The notes under the pieces are model-generated. The model was not told the DNA's origin. It was given only the letters and a program-made list of their open reading frames with translations, and made no database searches. The position numbers and the translations under genes were made by a program. Positions 1 through 8,133 of a stretch of DNA of 64,000 nucleotides are shown one piece after another; positions within the stretch are counted from its first letter, which is position 1; each line of letters opens with the position of its first letter. The DNA is from DATHTS01 sp965219305 (GTDB lineage: Bacteria > Acidobacteriota > Blastocatellia > Pyrinomonadales > Pyrinomonadaceae): assembly GCA_965219305.1 (NCBI GenBank), contig OZ244725.1, positions 682,001 to 746,000 on the forward strand. The letters run 5' to 3'.

Positions 1-31
1 CGCGGGAACTGTTTCCGAAATTGTTGAATAG
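1..31 (+). CDS. tuf: Elongation factor Tu, C-terminal end (partial)
   Basis: Only the last nine codons are in the window. In the frame starting at base 2 they read AGTVSEIVE followed by a TAG stop. This matches the usual EF-Tu C terminus (GAGTVSEI-E type), and tuf directly before rpsJ is the standard str/S10 junction. EF-Tu delivers aminoacyl-tRNA to the ribosome. The call rests on nine residues plus position, so it is good but not certain. Confidence 0.75.
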   Translation, partial: AGTVSEIVE

Positions 32-39
32 GAATTAGT

Positions 40-140
40 GTTTGGAGTTCAAACTTCAGTTTGCCATCGCGTCGGCAAAGCGTGGCGCGGAAACCGCCAG
101 TGAAACACGGCGGAAGCCAACTAAAGTTGGAACTCCAAAC
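40..140. repeat. Inverted-repeat element between tuf and rpsJ
   Basis: The left arm (40-64) begins GTTTGGAGTTC and the right arm (117-140) ends GAACTCCAAAC. The two arms pair over about 24 bases with only a few mismatches. The roughly 50 bases between them are GC-richer and contain a smaller hairpin (GCGG AAA CCGC). The element ends 9 bases before the rpsJ ATG. It looks like a REP/MITE-type hairpin inserted in the spacer. Confidence 0.6.
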
Positions 141-149
141 TAAAACAAT

Positions 150-470
150 ATGTTAAACGAAAAGATTCGCATTAAATTAAAGGCTTACGATCACCGCGTG
201 TTGGATCAATCCACACAGGAAATCGTTGAAACGGCGAAGAGAACGGGCGCGAGCATCGCAGGTCCGGTTCCGCTTCCGACAGTCAGAAATAAATGGACTG
301 TTTTGCGTTCGCCGCACGTGGATAAAAAGTCGCGTGAACAGTTTGAAATCAGAACGCACAAGCGTTTGATGGACATTTTAGACCCGACGGCGGAAACAGT
401 AGATGCGCTGATGCGCCTCGATCTGCCAGCCGGTGTTGATGTCGAAATTAAAGCCTTCGGAAAAAATTAA
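150..470 (+). CDS. rpsJ: 30S ribosomal protein S10
   Basis: At 106 residues it matches normal S10 length. It contains the conserved segment IRTHKRLMDI and the typical N-terminal KIRIKLKAYDH. S10 sits in the 30S head and, as NusE, also joins the antitermination complex. It is the first gene of the S10 cluster, behind tuf. The ATG at 150 follows an AT-rich stretch (AAACTAAAACAAT) with no recognisable Shine-Dalgarno sequence. Confidence 0.97.
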   Translation: MLNEKIRIKLKAYDHRVLDQSTQEIVETAKRTGASIAGPVPLPTVRNKWTVLRSPHVDKKSREQFEIRTHKRLMDILDPTAETVDALMRLDLPAGVDVEIKAFGKN

Positions 471-472
471 GA

Positions 473-528
473 TGATTTAGAATTTGGATTGAAAAATTAT
501 CCAATATTCAAAATCCGAAATCAAAAAT
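473..528. repeat. Degenerate TCCAAAA-type hairpin between rpsJ and rplC
   Basis: A left part with TTTGGATTG and a right part with ATCCAATATTCAAAATCC can pair imperfectly. The right part runs directly up to the rplC ATG. It is a worn member of the repeat-hairpin family that recurs through this operon. Confidence 0.45.
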
Positions 529-1176
529 ATGATTAACGCAATCATTGGTAGAAAACTTGGAATGACACAGCTGTTCGCGGAAGACGGAACAGTAACACCG
601 GTAACGGTTATCAAAGCCGGTCCGTGTGTCGTCGTTCAAACGAAAAAAGCGTCGGGAAATGACGGTTACAACGCAGTTCAATTAGGATTTGTTGAAGATA
701 AACCGATCAGAATGAAAAATGTTACTAAGCCGATGCGCGGACACTTTGAGAAAACCGGAGGCGGAACACCGCCGACCAGAATTCTGCGCGAAATTCGGTT
801 GCAGGATGAACCGGACAGCAACGTCGGCGATCAGATCAAAGTTGATGTTTTCGCAGACGGCGACAAAATCGAAGTTGTCGGAAAGTCGAAAGGTCGCGGT
901 TTTGCCGGAACGATCAAACGACACAATTTCCAACGCGGTCCCGAATCGCACGGTTCGATGAATGTTCGTGCGCCGGGTTCGATCGGTCAGTCGGCTTACC
1001 CGTCGCGTGTTATCAAAGGCACAAAGTCGTCGGGACATATGGGCGACGCGCGCGTTACGGTCAAAGGTTTGACGATTGCGAAAATTGATGCGGACGAAAA
1101 TCTTTTAATGATAAAAGGTGCAGTTCCGGGCGCAAACGGCGGATTAGTTATTATAAAGAAATCGATTAAATCATAA
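529..1176 (+). CDS. rplC: 50S ribosomal protein L3
   Basis: A 215-residue protein of normal L3 length. It opens with IIGRKLGMTQLF and carries the family signature around RGFAGTIKRHNF and PGSIG, the loop that reaches towards the peptidyl-transferase centre. L3 is a primary 23S rRNA binder that starts 50S assembly. It lies second in the S10 cluster, 58 bases after rpsJ. Confidence 0.97.
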   Translation: MINAIIGRKLGMTQLFAEDGTVTPVTVIKAGPCVVVQTKKASGNDGYNAVQLGFVEDKPIRMKNVTKPMRGHFEKTGGGTPPTRILREIRLQDEPDSNVGDQIKVDVFADGDKIEVVGKSKGRGFAGTIKRHNFQRGPESHGSMNVRAPGSIGQSAYPSRVIKGTKSSGHMGDARVTVKGLTIAKIDADENLLMIKGAVPGANGGLVIIKKSIKS

Positions 1177-1211
1177 GTCATCGTGACTGAAGATTAAGAC
1201 GGAGTAAAATT

Positions 1212-1964
1212 ATGCCAACCGCAAAGGTTCATAACTTAAAAAATAAAGAAGTCGGAAGCGTAGAATTGTCCGATGCAGTATTCGGAGTCGAATTAAACGA
1301 GCATTTGATTCATTCGGCGGTGAAAAATTACCTGCAAAATAAACGGCAGGGAACTTCCGCGACGAAAACACGCGGCGATGTTCGCGGCGGCGGTAAAAAG
1401 CCTTGGAAACAAAAAGGAACAGGACGCGCTCGTGTCGCTTCAATTCGCTCGCCATTGTGGAAAGGCGGCGGTAAAGTTCACGGTCCGCAACCGCGCGACT
1501 GGTCAACGAAAATGCCGAAGAAAATGCGTCAAGGTGCTTTAAGATCAGCATTGTCAGAGCGTTTGAGAGAAGAGAACATTATCATTATTGATGATTTTTC
1601 AATCGAAAATTCCAAGACGAAATCTTTTATCGAAGTCTTAACGACGCTTGGTCTGAAAGAAAACAAAAAGCACAAAAAGACGTTGATCGTTGATTCGCTC
1701 GATAACGAAAATTTAATTTTGTCATCGCGCAACATTCAAAAAGTTAAAGTTACAAACAGCTACGGCTTGAATGTTTACGATTTGCTTTATCACGAAAAAT
1801 TGATCTTGAGTAAGTCAGCAGTAGAAGAAATAAACGGTTGGCTTGATCCGACGATCGAAAGAGCGGAAAAGGTATCAAAACCGAAAAATAAGAACAAAGC
1901 GAAAGTTGAAAAAGCTCCGGCGGAAGATACAAAAGTTGAAGCAAACGAAGAGGAGGCGAAATAA
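1212..1964 (+). CDS. rplD: 50S ribosomal protein L4 with charged C-terminal tail
   Basis: The core is a normal L4: a TKTRGDVRGGGKKPWKQKGTG loop lining the exit tunnel, then MPKKMRQGALRSALS. At 250 residues it exceeds the usual 200-210. The extra residues (from about 215) form a low-complexity tail rich in Lys, Glu and Ala (KNKNKAKVEKAPAED and similar). A purine-rich GACGGAG sits before the ATG. It is followed 3 bases later by rplW. In enterobacteria L4 regulates its own operon; nothing here shows whether that holds. Confidence 0.96.
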   Translation: MPTAKVHNLKNKEVGSVELSDAVFGVELNEHLIHSAVKNYLQNKRQGTSATKTRGDVRGGGKKPWKQKGTGRARVASIRSPLWKGGGKVHGPQPRDWSTKMPKKMRQGALRSALSERLREENIIIIDDFSIENSKTKSFIEVLTTLGLKENKKHKKTLIVDSLDNENLILSSRNIQKVKVTNSYGLNVYDLLYHEKLILSKSAVEEINGWLDPTIERAEKVSKPKNKNKAKVEKAPAEDTKVEANEEEAK

Positions 1965-1967
1965 GTT

Positions 1968-2306
1968 ATGGCTAAAGTAGAAATGAATGTCTGGGATGTA
2001 TTGAAAACGCCTGTCGTAACTGAAAAGAGCGTTATCCTGAAAGAAGATTCCAGCGACGAAGAAAACGAAGACAGAAAAGCCGGGCAAGTTTTAACATTTA
2101 GAGTTAATAAAAAAGCCGGAAAGAAAGACATCAGACGCGCTGTTGAAGAAATTTTCAGCGTCAAAGTCGCTAAGGTTCACACGGTTAATTACCAAGGCAA
2201 AATGAAACGTCGCGGACGCACGGAAGGTCGCCGTGCAAGCTGGAAAAAAGCTTATATTACATTGAAAGCGGGCGAACCGTTTGTTGATTACGCAGAAGCA
2301 ATTTAG
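1968..2306 (+). CDS. rplW: 50S ribosomal protein L23
   Basis: A 112-residue L23 with the family N terminus (VWDVLKTPVVTEKS) and the loop with GKMKRRGR. L23 sits at the tunnel exit and docks trigger factor, SRP and SecYEG. There is an acidic insert (EDSSDEENEDRK, about residues 26-37) between the first strand and the FRV segment. An AGGAGG-type signal (GAAGAGGAGGCG) inside the rplD tail precedes the start. Confidence 0.95.
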   Translation: MAKVEMNVWDVLKTPVVTEKSVILKEDSSDEENEDRKAGQVLTFRVNKKAGKKDIRRAVEEIFSVKVAKVHTVNYQGKMKRRGRTEGRRASWKKAYITLKAGEPFVDYAEAI

Positions 2307-2382
2307 ACAGTCAACAGTTATCAGTCATCAGTCAACATTTAAAAAACTGATAACCGATAACTGCTAACTGATAACTGATAAA
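2307..2382. repeat. GATAACT-unit tandem repeat hairpin between rplW and rplB
   Basis: The left arm (about 2314-2331) carries CAGTTATCAGTCATCAGT. The right arm (about 2346-2377) is a run of ACTGATAAC/CGATAACTG units that is its complement. The right arm ends five bases before the rplB ATG, so no Shine-Dalgarno is left in the spacer. Confidence 0.75.
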
Positions 2383-3213
2383 ATGGCTATTAGAAAATTA
2401 AAACCGACATCACCGGCGCGACGTTATCAAACATATTTAACGCGCGACGAATTGACCAAAGGCGCAGTACCGGAAAAGTCCTTGCTCGAACCGAAAACTA
2501 GAATTTCGGGACGCAATAATGACGGACGAATCACGGTTCGCAGACGCGGCGGCGGCAGTAAGAGATTTTACCGCGTGATTGATTTCAAACGCGACAAAAT
2601 CGGAATGACGGGTGAAGTCGTGCAAATCGAATACGATCCGAATCGTTCGGCGAATATCGCTTTGATCGAATATGAAGACGGCGAACGTCGTTACATTATT
2701 CATCCGGTCGGATTAAAACAAGGCGGAAAAGTTATGAGCGGTGCGGAAGCCGACATTTTGCCGGGAAACACTTTGCCGATTGCAAATATTCCGCTCGGAA
2801 CGGAAGTTCACAATATCGAACTTCGTCCGGGAAAAGGCGGACAACTTGTTCGTTCGGCAGGCGGTTTTGCACAATTAGTTGCGAAGGAAGGAAAATTCGC
2901 GCAATTCAGAATGCCGTCGGGCGAAATCCGCAGAATTCCGGTTGTTTGTATGGCAACCGTCGGACAGGTCGGAAATGTTCAAAACGAAAATGTTTCGTTA
3001 GGAAAAGCCGGACGTTCACGTTGGAAAGGTCGCCGTCCGAAAGTTCGCGGAGTCGTAATGAATCCGGTAGATCACCCGCACGGCGGCGGTGAAGGTAAAA
3101 CTTCCGGCGGTCGTCATCCGGTAACGCCTTGGGGACAACCCACACGCGGTTACAAAACGCGCAGTAATAAACGCACGGATAATATGATCGTGCGCGACAG
3201 AAGAAGAAAATAA
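2383..3213 (+). CDS. rplB: 50S ribosomal protein L2
   Basis: At 276 residues it matches the family. It has the L2 signature VMNPVDHPHGGGEG, including the His residue near the peptidyl-transferase centre, and the basic C terminus KTRSNKRTDN. L2 is required for subunit joining and peptide-bond formation. The start lies directly behind a repeat hairpin. rpsS follows after 12 bases. Confidence 0.98.
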   Translation: MAIRKLKPTSPARRYQTYLTRDELTKGAVPEKSLLEPKTRISGRNNDGRITVRRRGGGSKRFYRVIDFKRDKIGMTGEVVQIEYDPNRSANIALIEYEDGERRYIIHPVGLKQGGKVMSGAEADILPGNTLPIANIPLGTEVHNIELRPGKGGQLVRSAGGFAQLVAKEGKFAQFRMPSGEIRRIPVVCMATVGQVGNVQNENVSLGKAGRSRWKGRRPKVRGVVMNPVDHPHGGGEGKTSGGRHPVTPWGQPTRGYKTRSNKRTDNMIVRDRRRK

Positions 3214-3225
3214 ACAATACGAATT

Positions 3226-3516
3226 ATGCCACGTTCAATTAAAAAAGGTCCGTATATTGATTTAAGTGTTCAGAAAGCGGTAAGACGCATTCAAGATGGC
3301 GGGAAGAAACCGCCGGCGATCAAAACCTGGTCGCGCCGTTCGACAATTTCGCCAGATATGGTCGGTTTGACCTTCGGCGTTCACAACGGCAAACGTCATA
3401 TTCCGGTATTTATTACGGAAAATATGGTCGGACATAAACTCGGTGAATTTTCACCGACGAGAACATACAAAGGACATCCGGGGACGAAAGCCGAAAAAGC
3501 GGCGAAGAGAAAATAG
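3226..3516 (+). CDS. rpsS: 30S ribosomal protein S19
   Basis: A 96-residue S19 with PRSIKKGPYID at the N terminus and the core signature VGHKLGEFSPTRTYKGH. It forms part of the 30S head with S13 and contacts the B1a bridge. It is in its standard place between rplB and rplV. Confidence 0.97.
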   Translation: MPRSIKKGPYIDLSVQKAVRRIQDGGKKPPAIKTWSRRSTISPDMVGLTFGVHNGKRHIPVFITENMVGHKLGEFSPTRTYKGHPGTKAEKAAKRK

Positions 3517-3589
3517 TTGACAGTATTTGTGGTCAGTTTTCGATATTAACCGATAACTGATAACCGATAACTGATAACTGACAAAAGTT
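3517..3589. repeat. GATAACT-unit repeat hairpin between rpsS and rplV
   Basis: The right half is a tandem of AACCGATAACTGATAACC-type units. The left half (CAGTTTTCGATATT) pairs with it. It uses the same unit as the rplW-rplB element, but the arms are unequal. The rplV ATG follows within about ten bases. Confidence 0.65.
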
Positions 3590-4354
3590 ATGCAAGCAAT
3601 AGCAAAATTAAGAGGAATCAAAGGTTCGCCGCAGAAAGCGCGGCTTGTCATTGACTTGATTCGCGGACGAAATGTTTCGCAAGCTCTGGCAATATTGAAA
3701 TTCACGAATAAACGCGCGGCGCATCCGATTGCAAAATGTTTGAATTCAGCGATCGCCAACGCGACTTATATGGCGGAACGGCAAAACATCGCTATTGATC
3801 CCGAAGATTTGTGGGTAAAAACCTGCTTCGTTGATATGGGACCGCACAAAAATCGCCGCCGTATGCGTCCTGCGCCGCAAGGTCGCGCTTATCGTGAACA
3901 GCGTCATTATTGTCATATCACGATCGAAGTTTCGAGCGAAGATTCGCCGGACAAGAAAAAATTAAAGTATTCGCCGAATGTTAAAAATGTTGATACGCCG
4001 ATCTCAGGTGACAAAGTTAAAGTCAAGGGAAAAGCTGAAAAAGAAGTTTTGAAAGAAACTGATGCAACGGAAAATGCTGAAAAGGAAACTAAAACCGATT
4101 CGGCAGAAAAAGCAGTTAAAACTGAAAGCGCAGTTTTGGGTGAAGAAGTTAAAGGTTTTGACAAAGCACCAGAAAATACGGACGTAACTGGTGACGCGCC
4201 GGAAGTCGTGTCAGGAAAGGAAACAGACACCGGCGAAACAGACACGCCGTTTGAAAATAAACCGCTTGCGGCACAGACGGACGAAGAAAAAACCGGAACA
4301 GATATGGCGGCAGATGCCAAGATTGATAAAGTCGAGGAATTAGAAAAGCAGTAA
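3590..4354 (+). CDS. rplV: 50S ribosomal protein L22 with long acidic C-terminal extension
   Basis: Residues 1 to about 112 are a normal L22 (KLRGIKGSPQKARLVIDLIRG; the tunnel hairpin near GPHKNRRRMRPAPQGRA). The protein is 254 residues where L22 is usually about 110-120. The extra 140 residues are low complexity, rich in Glu, Lys, Thr and Asp, and have no recognisable fold. The tail uses the same codon style as the core and is in frame without interruption, so it appears genuine. The L22 C terminus faces the tunnel-exit surface, so the tail should project into solvent. Confidence 0.93.
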   Translation: MQAIAKLRGIKGSPQKARLVIDLIRGRNVSQALAILKFTNKRAAHPIAKCLNSAIANATYMAERQNIAIDPEDLWVKTCFVDMGPHKNRRRMRPAPQGRAYREQRHYCHITIEVSSEDSPDKKKLKYSPNVKNVDTPISGDKVKVKGKAEKEVLKETDATENAEKETKTDSAEKAVKTESAVLGEEVKGFDKAPENTDVTGDAPEVVSGKETDTGETDTPFENKPLAAQTDEEKTGTDMAADAKIDKVEELEKQ

Positions 4355-4361
4355 ATTTATT

Positions 4362-4416
4362 GAAGATTTGAGTTTTGGAAAGAAATCCAAAATCTAAAAT
4401 CTGAAATCCAAAATCA
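4362..4416. repeat. TCCAAAA-unit repeat hairpin between rplV and rpsC
   Basis: The left arm has GATTTGAGTTTTGGAAAG. The right arm has AATCCAAAATCTAAAATC and more AAATCCAAAATC units, which are complementary. It ends about four bases before the rpsC ATG. Confidence 0.6.
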
Positions 4417-4420
4417 AATT

Positions 4421-5176
4421 ATGGGTCAGAAAGTTCACCCTTACGGGTTTAGAGTCGGATACAACAAAGATTGGCACTCGCATTGGTTTGCGAAAAACGA
4501 ATTCGCCGAATATTTAGCTGAGGATTTGGCTCTCAAGCGCGAATTGAAAAGACGTTTTGACGGTGCGGGAGTTTCGCATATTGACGTTGAACGTGCTGCC
4601 AACCGCGTAAAGATTATTATTTATACTTCGCGTCCCGGAATTATCATCGGGCGCAAAGGTTCGGAAATTGAAAAATTACGCGAAGATTTGTCGAATAAAA
4701 CCGGACGCGACGTTATTGTTTCGATTCAGGAAATTCGTCACCCCGAACTAAATGCTCAACTGCAAGCCGAGAAAATCGCGCAGCAGCTTGAAAAAAGAAT
4801 TGCTTTCCGTCGTGCGATGAAAAAAACGATGGAAGAGACGTTGCGTATGGGCGCAGAAGGTATTAAGGTTATGTGTTCCGGTCGTTTGAACGGCGCGGAA
4901 ATCGCTCGACGCGAATGGTTTTTGCAAGGTCAACTGCCGCTTCACACATTGAGAGCCGATATTGATTACGGTCTCGCCGAAGCGCACACGACTTTCGGAG
5001 TTATCGGCGTAAAAGTTTGGGTTTACCGCGGAGAAATTCTCGATCCGAATGCGAATATGGCTCGCGGAACGACGACCGATCCGATCAAAGAACCGAAAGC
5101 CGACAGAAGTTTCAACCGACGCGACAATAGAAGACCGCGACGTGATAGAAACGACGGCGGCGGCGGAAGAAGATAG
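4421..5176 (+). CDS. rpsC: 30S ribosomal protein S3
   Basis: A 251-residue S3. It has the N-terminal MGQKVHPYGFRVG, a type-II KH domain with the GRKG loop (PGIIIGRKGSEIEKLR), and the C-terminal domain with GIKVMCSGRLNGAEIAR. The last 25 residues are very basic and Gly-rich (RRDNRRPRRDR then GGGGRR). S3 lines the mRNA entry channel and has helicase function there. It starts directly after a repeat hairpin. Confidence 0.97.
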   Translation: MGQKVHPYGFRVGYNKDWHSHWFAKNEFAEYLAEDLALKRELKRRFDGAGVSHIDVERAANRVKIIIYTSRPGIIIGRKGSEIEKLREDLSNKTGRDVIVSIQEIRHPELNAQLQAEKIAQQLEKRIAFRRAMKKTMEETLRMGAEGIKVMCSGRLNGAEIARREWFLQGQLPLHTLRADIDYGLAEAHTTFGVIGVKVWVYRGEILDPNANMARGTTTDPIKEPKADRSFNRRDNRRPRRDRNDGGGGRR

Positions 5177-5234
5177 AAAGAAAAAGACATTTGATTGTCT
5201 TTTAATTACAAAAAAGTTATTGGAGTAATTTATT

Positions 5235-5663
5235 ATGTTAATGCCGAAGAAGGTCAAGCACCGAAAACAACAGAAAGGGCGTATGCGCGGACAAGCAACG
5301 CGCGGCGACAAATTAAACTACGGTGATTTTGGACTAAAAACTCTCGAAGCGGCGTGGATCACCAATCGCCAGATCGAAGCGGCTCGTATCGCAATGACTC
5401 GTCACATCAAACGCGGCGGAAAAGTTTGGATTCGTATGTTTCCCGACAAACCGATTACGAAGAAACCGGCTGAAACCCGTATGGGAAAAGGTAAAGGTGC
5501 GCCGGATCATTGGGTTGCCGTTGTTAAACCGGGCAGAGTTTTATATGAAATTCAAGGTGTTTCGGAAGAGTTAGCACGCGAAGCGATGCGTCTGGCGGCT
5601 CAAAAACTGCCGATCAAGACAAAATTTGTAACACGCGCCGATTTGGAAGGAGGCATTGTTTAA
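5235..5663 (+). CDS. rplP: 50S ribosomal protein L16
   Basis: At 142 residues it fits the family. It has the N terminus MLMPKKVKHRKQQKGRM and the signature MGKGKGAPDHWVAVVKPG. L16 helps position the A-site tRNA acceptor arm. A GGAG before AATTTATT precedes the ATG. Its stop overlaps the rpmC start region. Confidence 0.97.
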   Translation: MLMPKKVKHRKQQKGRMRGQATRGDKLNYGDFGLKTLEAAWITNRQIEAARIAMTRHIKRGGKVWIRMFPDKPITKKPAETRMGKGKGAPDHWVAVVKPGRVLYEIQGVSEELAREAMRLAAQKLPIKTKFVTRADLEGGIV

Positions 5664-5667
5664 GATA

Positions 5668-5889
5668 ATGAAAAGAAAAGAACAATTAGATCAACTTCAG
5701 GAAATGAATGACGACGAATTAAAAGATCAAGCCGATGCGCTCAAAGAATCGCTTTTTCGTCTGAAATTTAAGAAAAATCTCGGTGTTGGAGAAACGCTTT
5801 CCGACATACGCCGCGAAAAGAAAACTCTTGCGAGAGTTTATACTTTGATGCGCGAACGCCAGATGAATACGAATAAGGCTGAAGCCTAA
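5668..5889 (+). CDS. rpmC: 50S ribosomal protein L29
   Basis: A 73-residue L29 with helical ELKDQADALKESLFRLKFKK and the family end RREKKTLARVYTLMRER. L29 lies beside L23 at the tunnel exit. A TTG at 5656 in the same frame would add four residues. I prefer the ATG at 5668 because the AGGAGG at 5648-5653 is only 2 bases from the TTG but 14 from the ATG. Confidence 0.94.
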   Translation: MKRKEQLDQLQEMNDDELKDQADALKESLFRLKFKKNLGVGETLSDIRREKKTLARVYTLMRERQMNTNKAEA

Positions 5890-5924
5890 AATTTAAAATT
5901 CTTTGAGAAAGAAAAGGTAAAATA

Positions 5925-6485
5925 ATGCCGAAGAAAAAAGAAGAAGTAGAAGAAACAAAAGACGAAACCGTGCAGGAAGAAACGGTTGAAACAGAATCGG
6001 TGAAAGCGGATGCTGCGGAAACCGAAGATTCGACAGACGAAATGAAAGCGGATAACTCGGACAATGAAACCGCCACGGATGATGAATCGGCGACTGAGGA
6101 AGAAAGTTCTTCAATTGTCGGAGCAATCGCAGACACGGTTGCGAGTGCGGTCGAAACAGTCAGCGAAGCTGCAACGGCAGTAATTGATACAGTTACGAAC
6201 GCGGTCAGCGGAAACGGCGATGAGCCGAAAACGAGTCGCGGAAACCGTTCGGAAAGAATCGGCGTTGTTGCATCGGACAAAATGGAAAAAACCGTCAGTG
6301 TTCGTGTTGATCGTCTTGTAAAACATCCGATGTATCGCAAATACGTCCGCAAGAAAAAGAAATTTTTAGCGCACGACGAAATGGGCGCGGCAATCGGCGA
6401 CAAAGTTCGCATCATAGAAACCAGACCGCTTTCAGCTAGAAAACGCTGGCGTGTTGTTGAAATTATTCAAAAAGCCGAACGATAG
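5925..6485 (+). CDS. rpsQ: 30S ribosomal protein S17 with long acidic N-terminal extension
   Basis: The S17 core begins near residue 108 (RIGVVASDKMEKTVSV) and includes HPMYRKYVRKKKKF and TRPLSARKRWRVVEI. S17 is normally about 80-90 residues; this protein has 186. Residues 1-62 are strongly acidic (runs of Glu, Asp and Thr). Residues 64-95 look like an amphipathic Ala/Val helix (AIADTVASAVETVSEAATAV). The ATG at 5925 has AAAGGTAAAATA before it. An internal start nearer the core cannot be excluded, but the whole frame is open. Confidence 0.92.
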   Translation: MPKKKEEVEETKDETVQEETVETESVKADAAETEDSTDEMKADNSDNETATDDESATEEESSSIVGAIADTVASAVETVSEAATAVIDTVTNAVSGNGDEPKTSRGNRSERIGVVASDKMEKTVSVRVDRLVKHPMYRKYVRKKKKFLAHDEMGAAIGDKVRIIETRPLSARKRWRVVEIIQKAER

Positions 6486-6585
6486 TTGGCTGAAAGTTAA
6501 CAAAGTTGGCTGGAAGTTAACAGAGTTGAAATGAGTGAATAACTCGGACAACTTTCAGTTAACTCGGAAAACTTAGTCAACTTAG
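6486..6585. repeat. Long repeat hairpin between rpsQ and rplN
   Basis: The left side has two copies of a TTGGCTGAAAGTTAACA-like unit. The right side has CAACTTTCAGTTAACTCGG and relatives, complementary to the left. Unlike most members of the family, it is followed by a separate ribosome-binding site (ACGGAGTGA) before the rplN ATG. Confidence 0.65.
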
Positions 6586-6600
6586 AAACGGAGTGAGATT

Positions 6601-6969
6601 ATGATTCAGATGCAAACCGCACTTGCGGTAGCGGACAATTCAGGCGCGAAAAAAGTTAAGATGATTATGTCAATCGGCGGTTCGACCGGAAAGATTGCAG
6701 GCATCGGTGACCAGATTAAAGTTACGGTAAAAGAAGCTTCGCCTGACGGCACGGCTAAAAAAGGAAATGTTTATAGTGCCGTAATAGTCAGAACGCGCAA
6801 AGAAATTCGCCGCAAAGACGGCACATATATTCGGTTTGACGATAATGCCGCCGTTCTCATTAAAGATGACGGAACACCGATCGGAACTCGTGTTTTCGGT
6901 CCGGTGGCGCGGGAATTACGCGAAAGAAACTTTATGAAGATCGTTTCGCTCGCGCCGGAAGTTATCTAA
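6601..6969 (+). CDS. rplN: 50S ribosomal protein L14
   Basis: At exactly 122 residues it has the usual L14 length. Signatures include MIQMQTALAVADNSGAKK and the C-terminal GTRVFGPVARELRERNFMKI. L14 forms bridge B5/B8 with 16S rRNA. The GGAG eight bases upstream supports the ATG. Confidence 0.98.
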   Translation: MIQMQTALAVADNSGAKKVKMIMSIGGSTGKIAGIGDQIKVTVKEASPDGTAKKGNVYSAVIVRTRKEIRRKDGTYIRFDDNAAVLIKDDGTPIGTRVFGPVARELRERNFMKIVSLAPEVI

Positions 6970-6992
6970 TTTCGGAATTGGGATTTAATGTA

Positions 6993-7532
6993 ATGAAAAC
7001 AGTTAAGAAAGGAACAATCAGAAGCAAAATCAAACGCGGCGACACGGTGGTTTTTATTGCCGGACGGGAATATAACCGCTTTGACAGCAACGGAAACCGC
7101 GTTCCGCTTCGCGGCAAAGTGATTGCCGTTGATCCGCGTGCGGGAAAAGTCAAGGTTGAAGGCGGTCAGATAATGAAGAAACACGTTAAACCTGTTCCGC
7201 AACTCGATAAAAAAGGCGGGATTTTTGAACAGGAAGCGTGGGTAAATGTTTCAAATGTTGCGCTGATTGACCCGGACACAGGAAAACCGACGCGCGTGAA
7301 ATTTGAAACCCGCGACGGAAATAAAGTCCGCGTTGCGAAAAGCGGCAAAGTTGTCGCCGACCCGGAAATTAAATTCCGCAAGGAAACGCCGACACCTGTT
7401 TCGGATACGGTTCAGCAAGAAACACAAGTTGTTCAAGATGCCGAAACGACGGAAGCCGAACAAAAAAATGAAGAAGCCGTTAAAGGCAAGAAGACGAAAA
7501 AATCGAAAAAAGATACCGAAGATAAAGGTTAA
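6993..7532 (+). CDS. rplX: 50S ribosomal protein L24 with charged C-terminal tail
   Basis: The N-terminal KOW domain is clear (KIKRGDTVVFIAG, then GKVIAVDPRAGKVKVEGGQIMKKH). The core ends near residue 115. A further 60 residues form a Glu/Gln/Lys-rich tail ending in KGKKTKKSKKD. A TTG at 6978 would add five residues. The ATG at 6993 with GGGA ten bases before it is preferred, giving 179 residues against about 105 usually. Confidence 0.93.
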   Translation: MKTVKKGTIRSKIKRGDTVVFIAGREYNRFDSNGNRVPLRGKVIAVDPRAGKVKVEGGQIMKKHVKPVPQLDKKGGIFEQEAWVNVSNVALIDPDTGKPTRVKFETRDGNKVRVAKSGKVVADPEIKFRKETPTPVSDTVQQETQVVQDAETTEAEQKNEEAVKGKKTKKSKKDTEDKG

Positions 7533-7584
7533 TTTAAGATGGCGGTTTAATTAAAGATCGCAGATTCTAAATCGAAAATCGAAA
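7533..7584. repeat. Degenerate repeat spacer between rplX and rplE
   Basis: It contains GCAGATTCTAAATCGAAAATCGAAA, a worn AAATC(G/C)AAA-type repeat ending right at the rplE ATG. No clear pairing partner is visible, so this may be half of an element. Confidence 0.35.
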
Positions 7585-8124
7585 ATGGCAAGACTTAAAG
7601 ATAAATACAGAAACGAGATTGCACCGGCGATCGCCAAAGACTTCGGAATTGAAAATCCGATGGCGATACCGAAGATCGAGAAAATTATCATCAATATGGG
7701 AGTCGGCGAAGCTATCGGCAACGCCAAGATTCTTGATACGGCGACGGAAGAACTGCGGTCAATCACCGGACAAAAACCAGTCGTTACGAAGGCGAAAAAA
7801 TCTATCGCGGCATTTAAGTTGCGCGAAGGAATGAGCATCGGCGCGATGGTGACATTACGCGGCGACCGCATGTATGAATTTCTTGATCGTCTGATTTCGG
7901 TTGCTCTTCCGCGTGTTCGTGATTTTCGCGGAATCTCGGGCAAATCGTTCGACGGGCGCGGAAATTATACGCTCGGTGTAAAAGAACAGTTGATATTTCC
8001 CGAAATTGATTTTAATAAAGTTGATAAAACTCGCGGGATGAATATCTCGATTGTAACGACGGCGAAAGATGATGAACAGGCGCGTGCGCTTTTGAAGGCA
8101 ATGGGAATGCCGTTCAGACAATAA
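7585..8124 (+). CDS. rplE: 50S ribosomal protein L5
   Basis: A normal 179-residue L5. It has KIEKIIINMGVGEA, KPVVTKAKKSIAAFKLREG and the C-terminal TTAKDDEQARALLKAMGMPF. L5 binds 5S rRNA and the P-site tRNA elbow. rpsN follows after 9 bases. Confidence 0.97.
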   Translation: MARLKDKYRNEIAPAIAKDFGIENPMAIPKIEKIIINMGVGEAIGNAKILDTATEELRSITGQKPVVTKAKKSIAAFKLREGMSIGAMVTLRGDRMYEFLDRLISVALPRVRDFRGISGKSFDGRGNYTLGVKEQLIFPEIDFNKVDKTRGMNISIVTTAKDDEQARALLKAMGMPFRQ

Positions 8125-8133
8125 CAAAAAACA

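Noticed and set aside
2307..2382. Tandem repeats here and in other ribosomal gaps as a CRISPR array
   Set aside because: Units are about 7 bases with no unique spacers, and the second half is the complement of the first.
3913..4320. 135-codon minus-strand ORF opposite the L22 tail
   Set aside because: It is the low-complexity complement (Ser/Val/Thr-rich) of a Glu/Lys tail and has no start signal or family.
5768..6415. 215-codon minus-strand ORF opposite rpmC and rpsQ
   Set aside because: Shadow of two confident ribosomal genes; Ser-rich product mirrors the acidic S17 extension.
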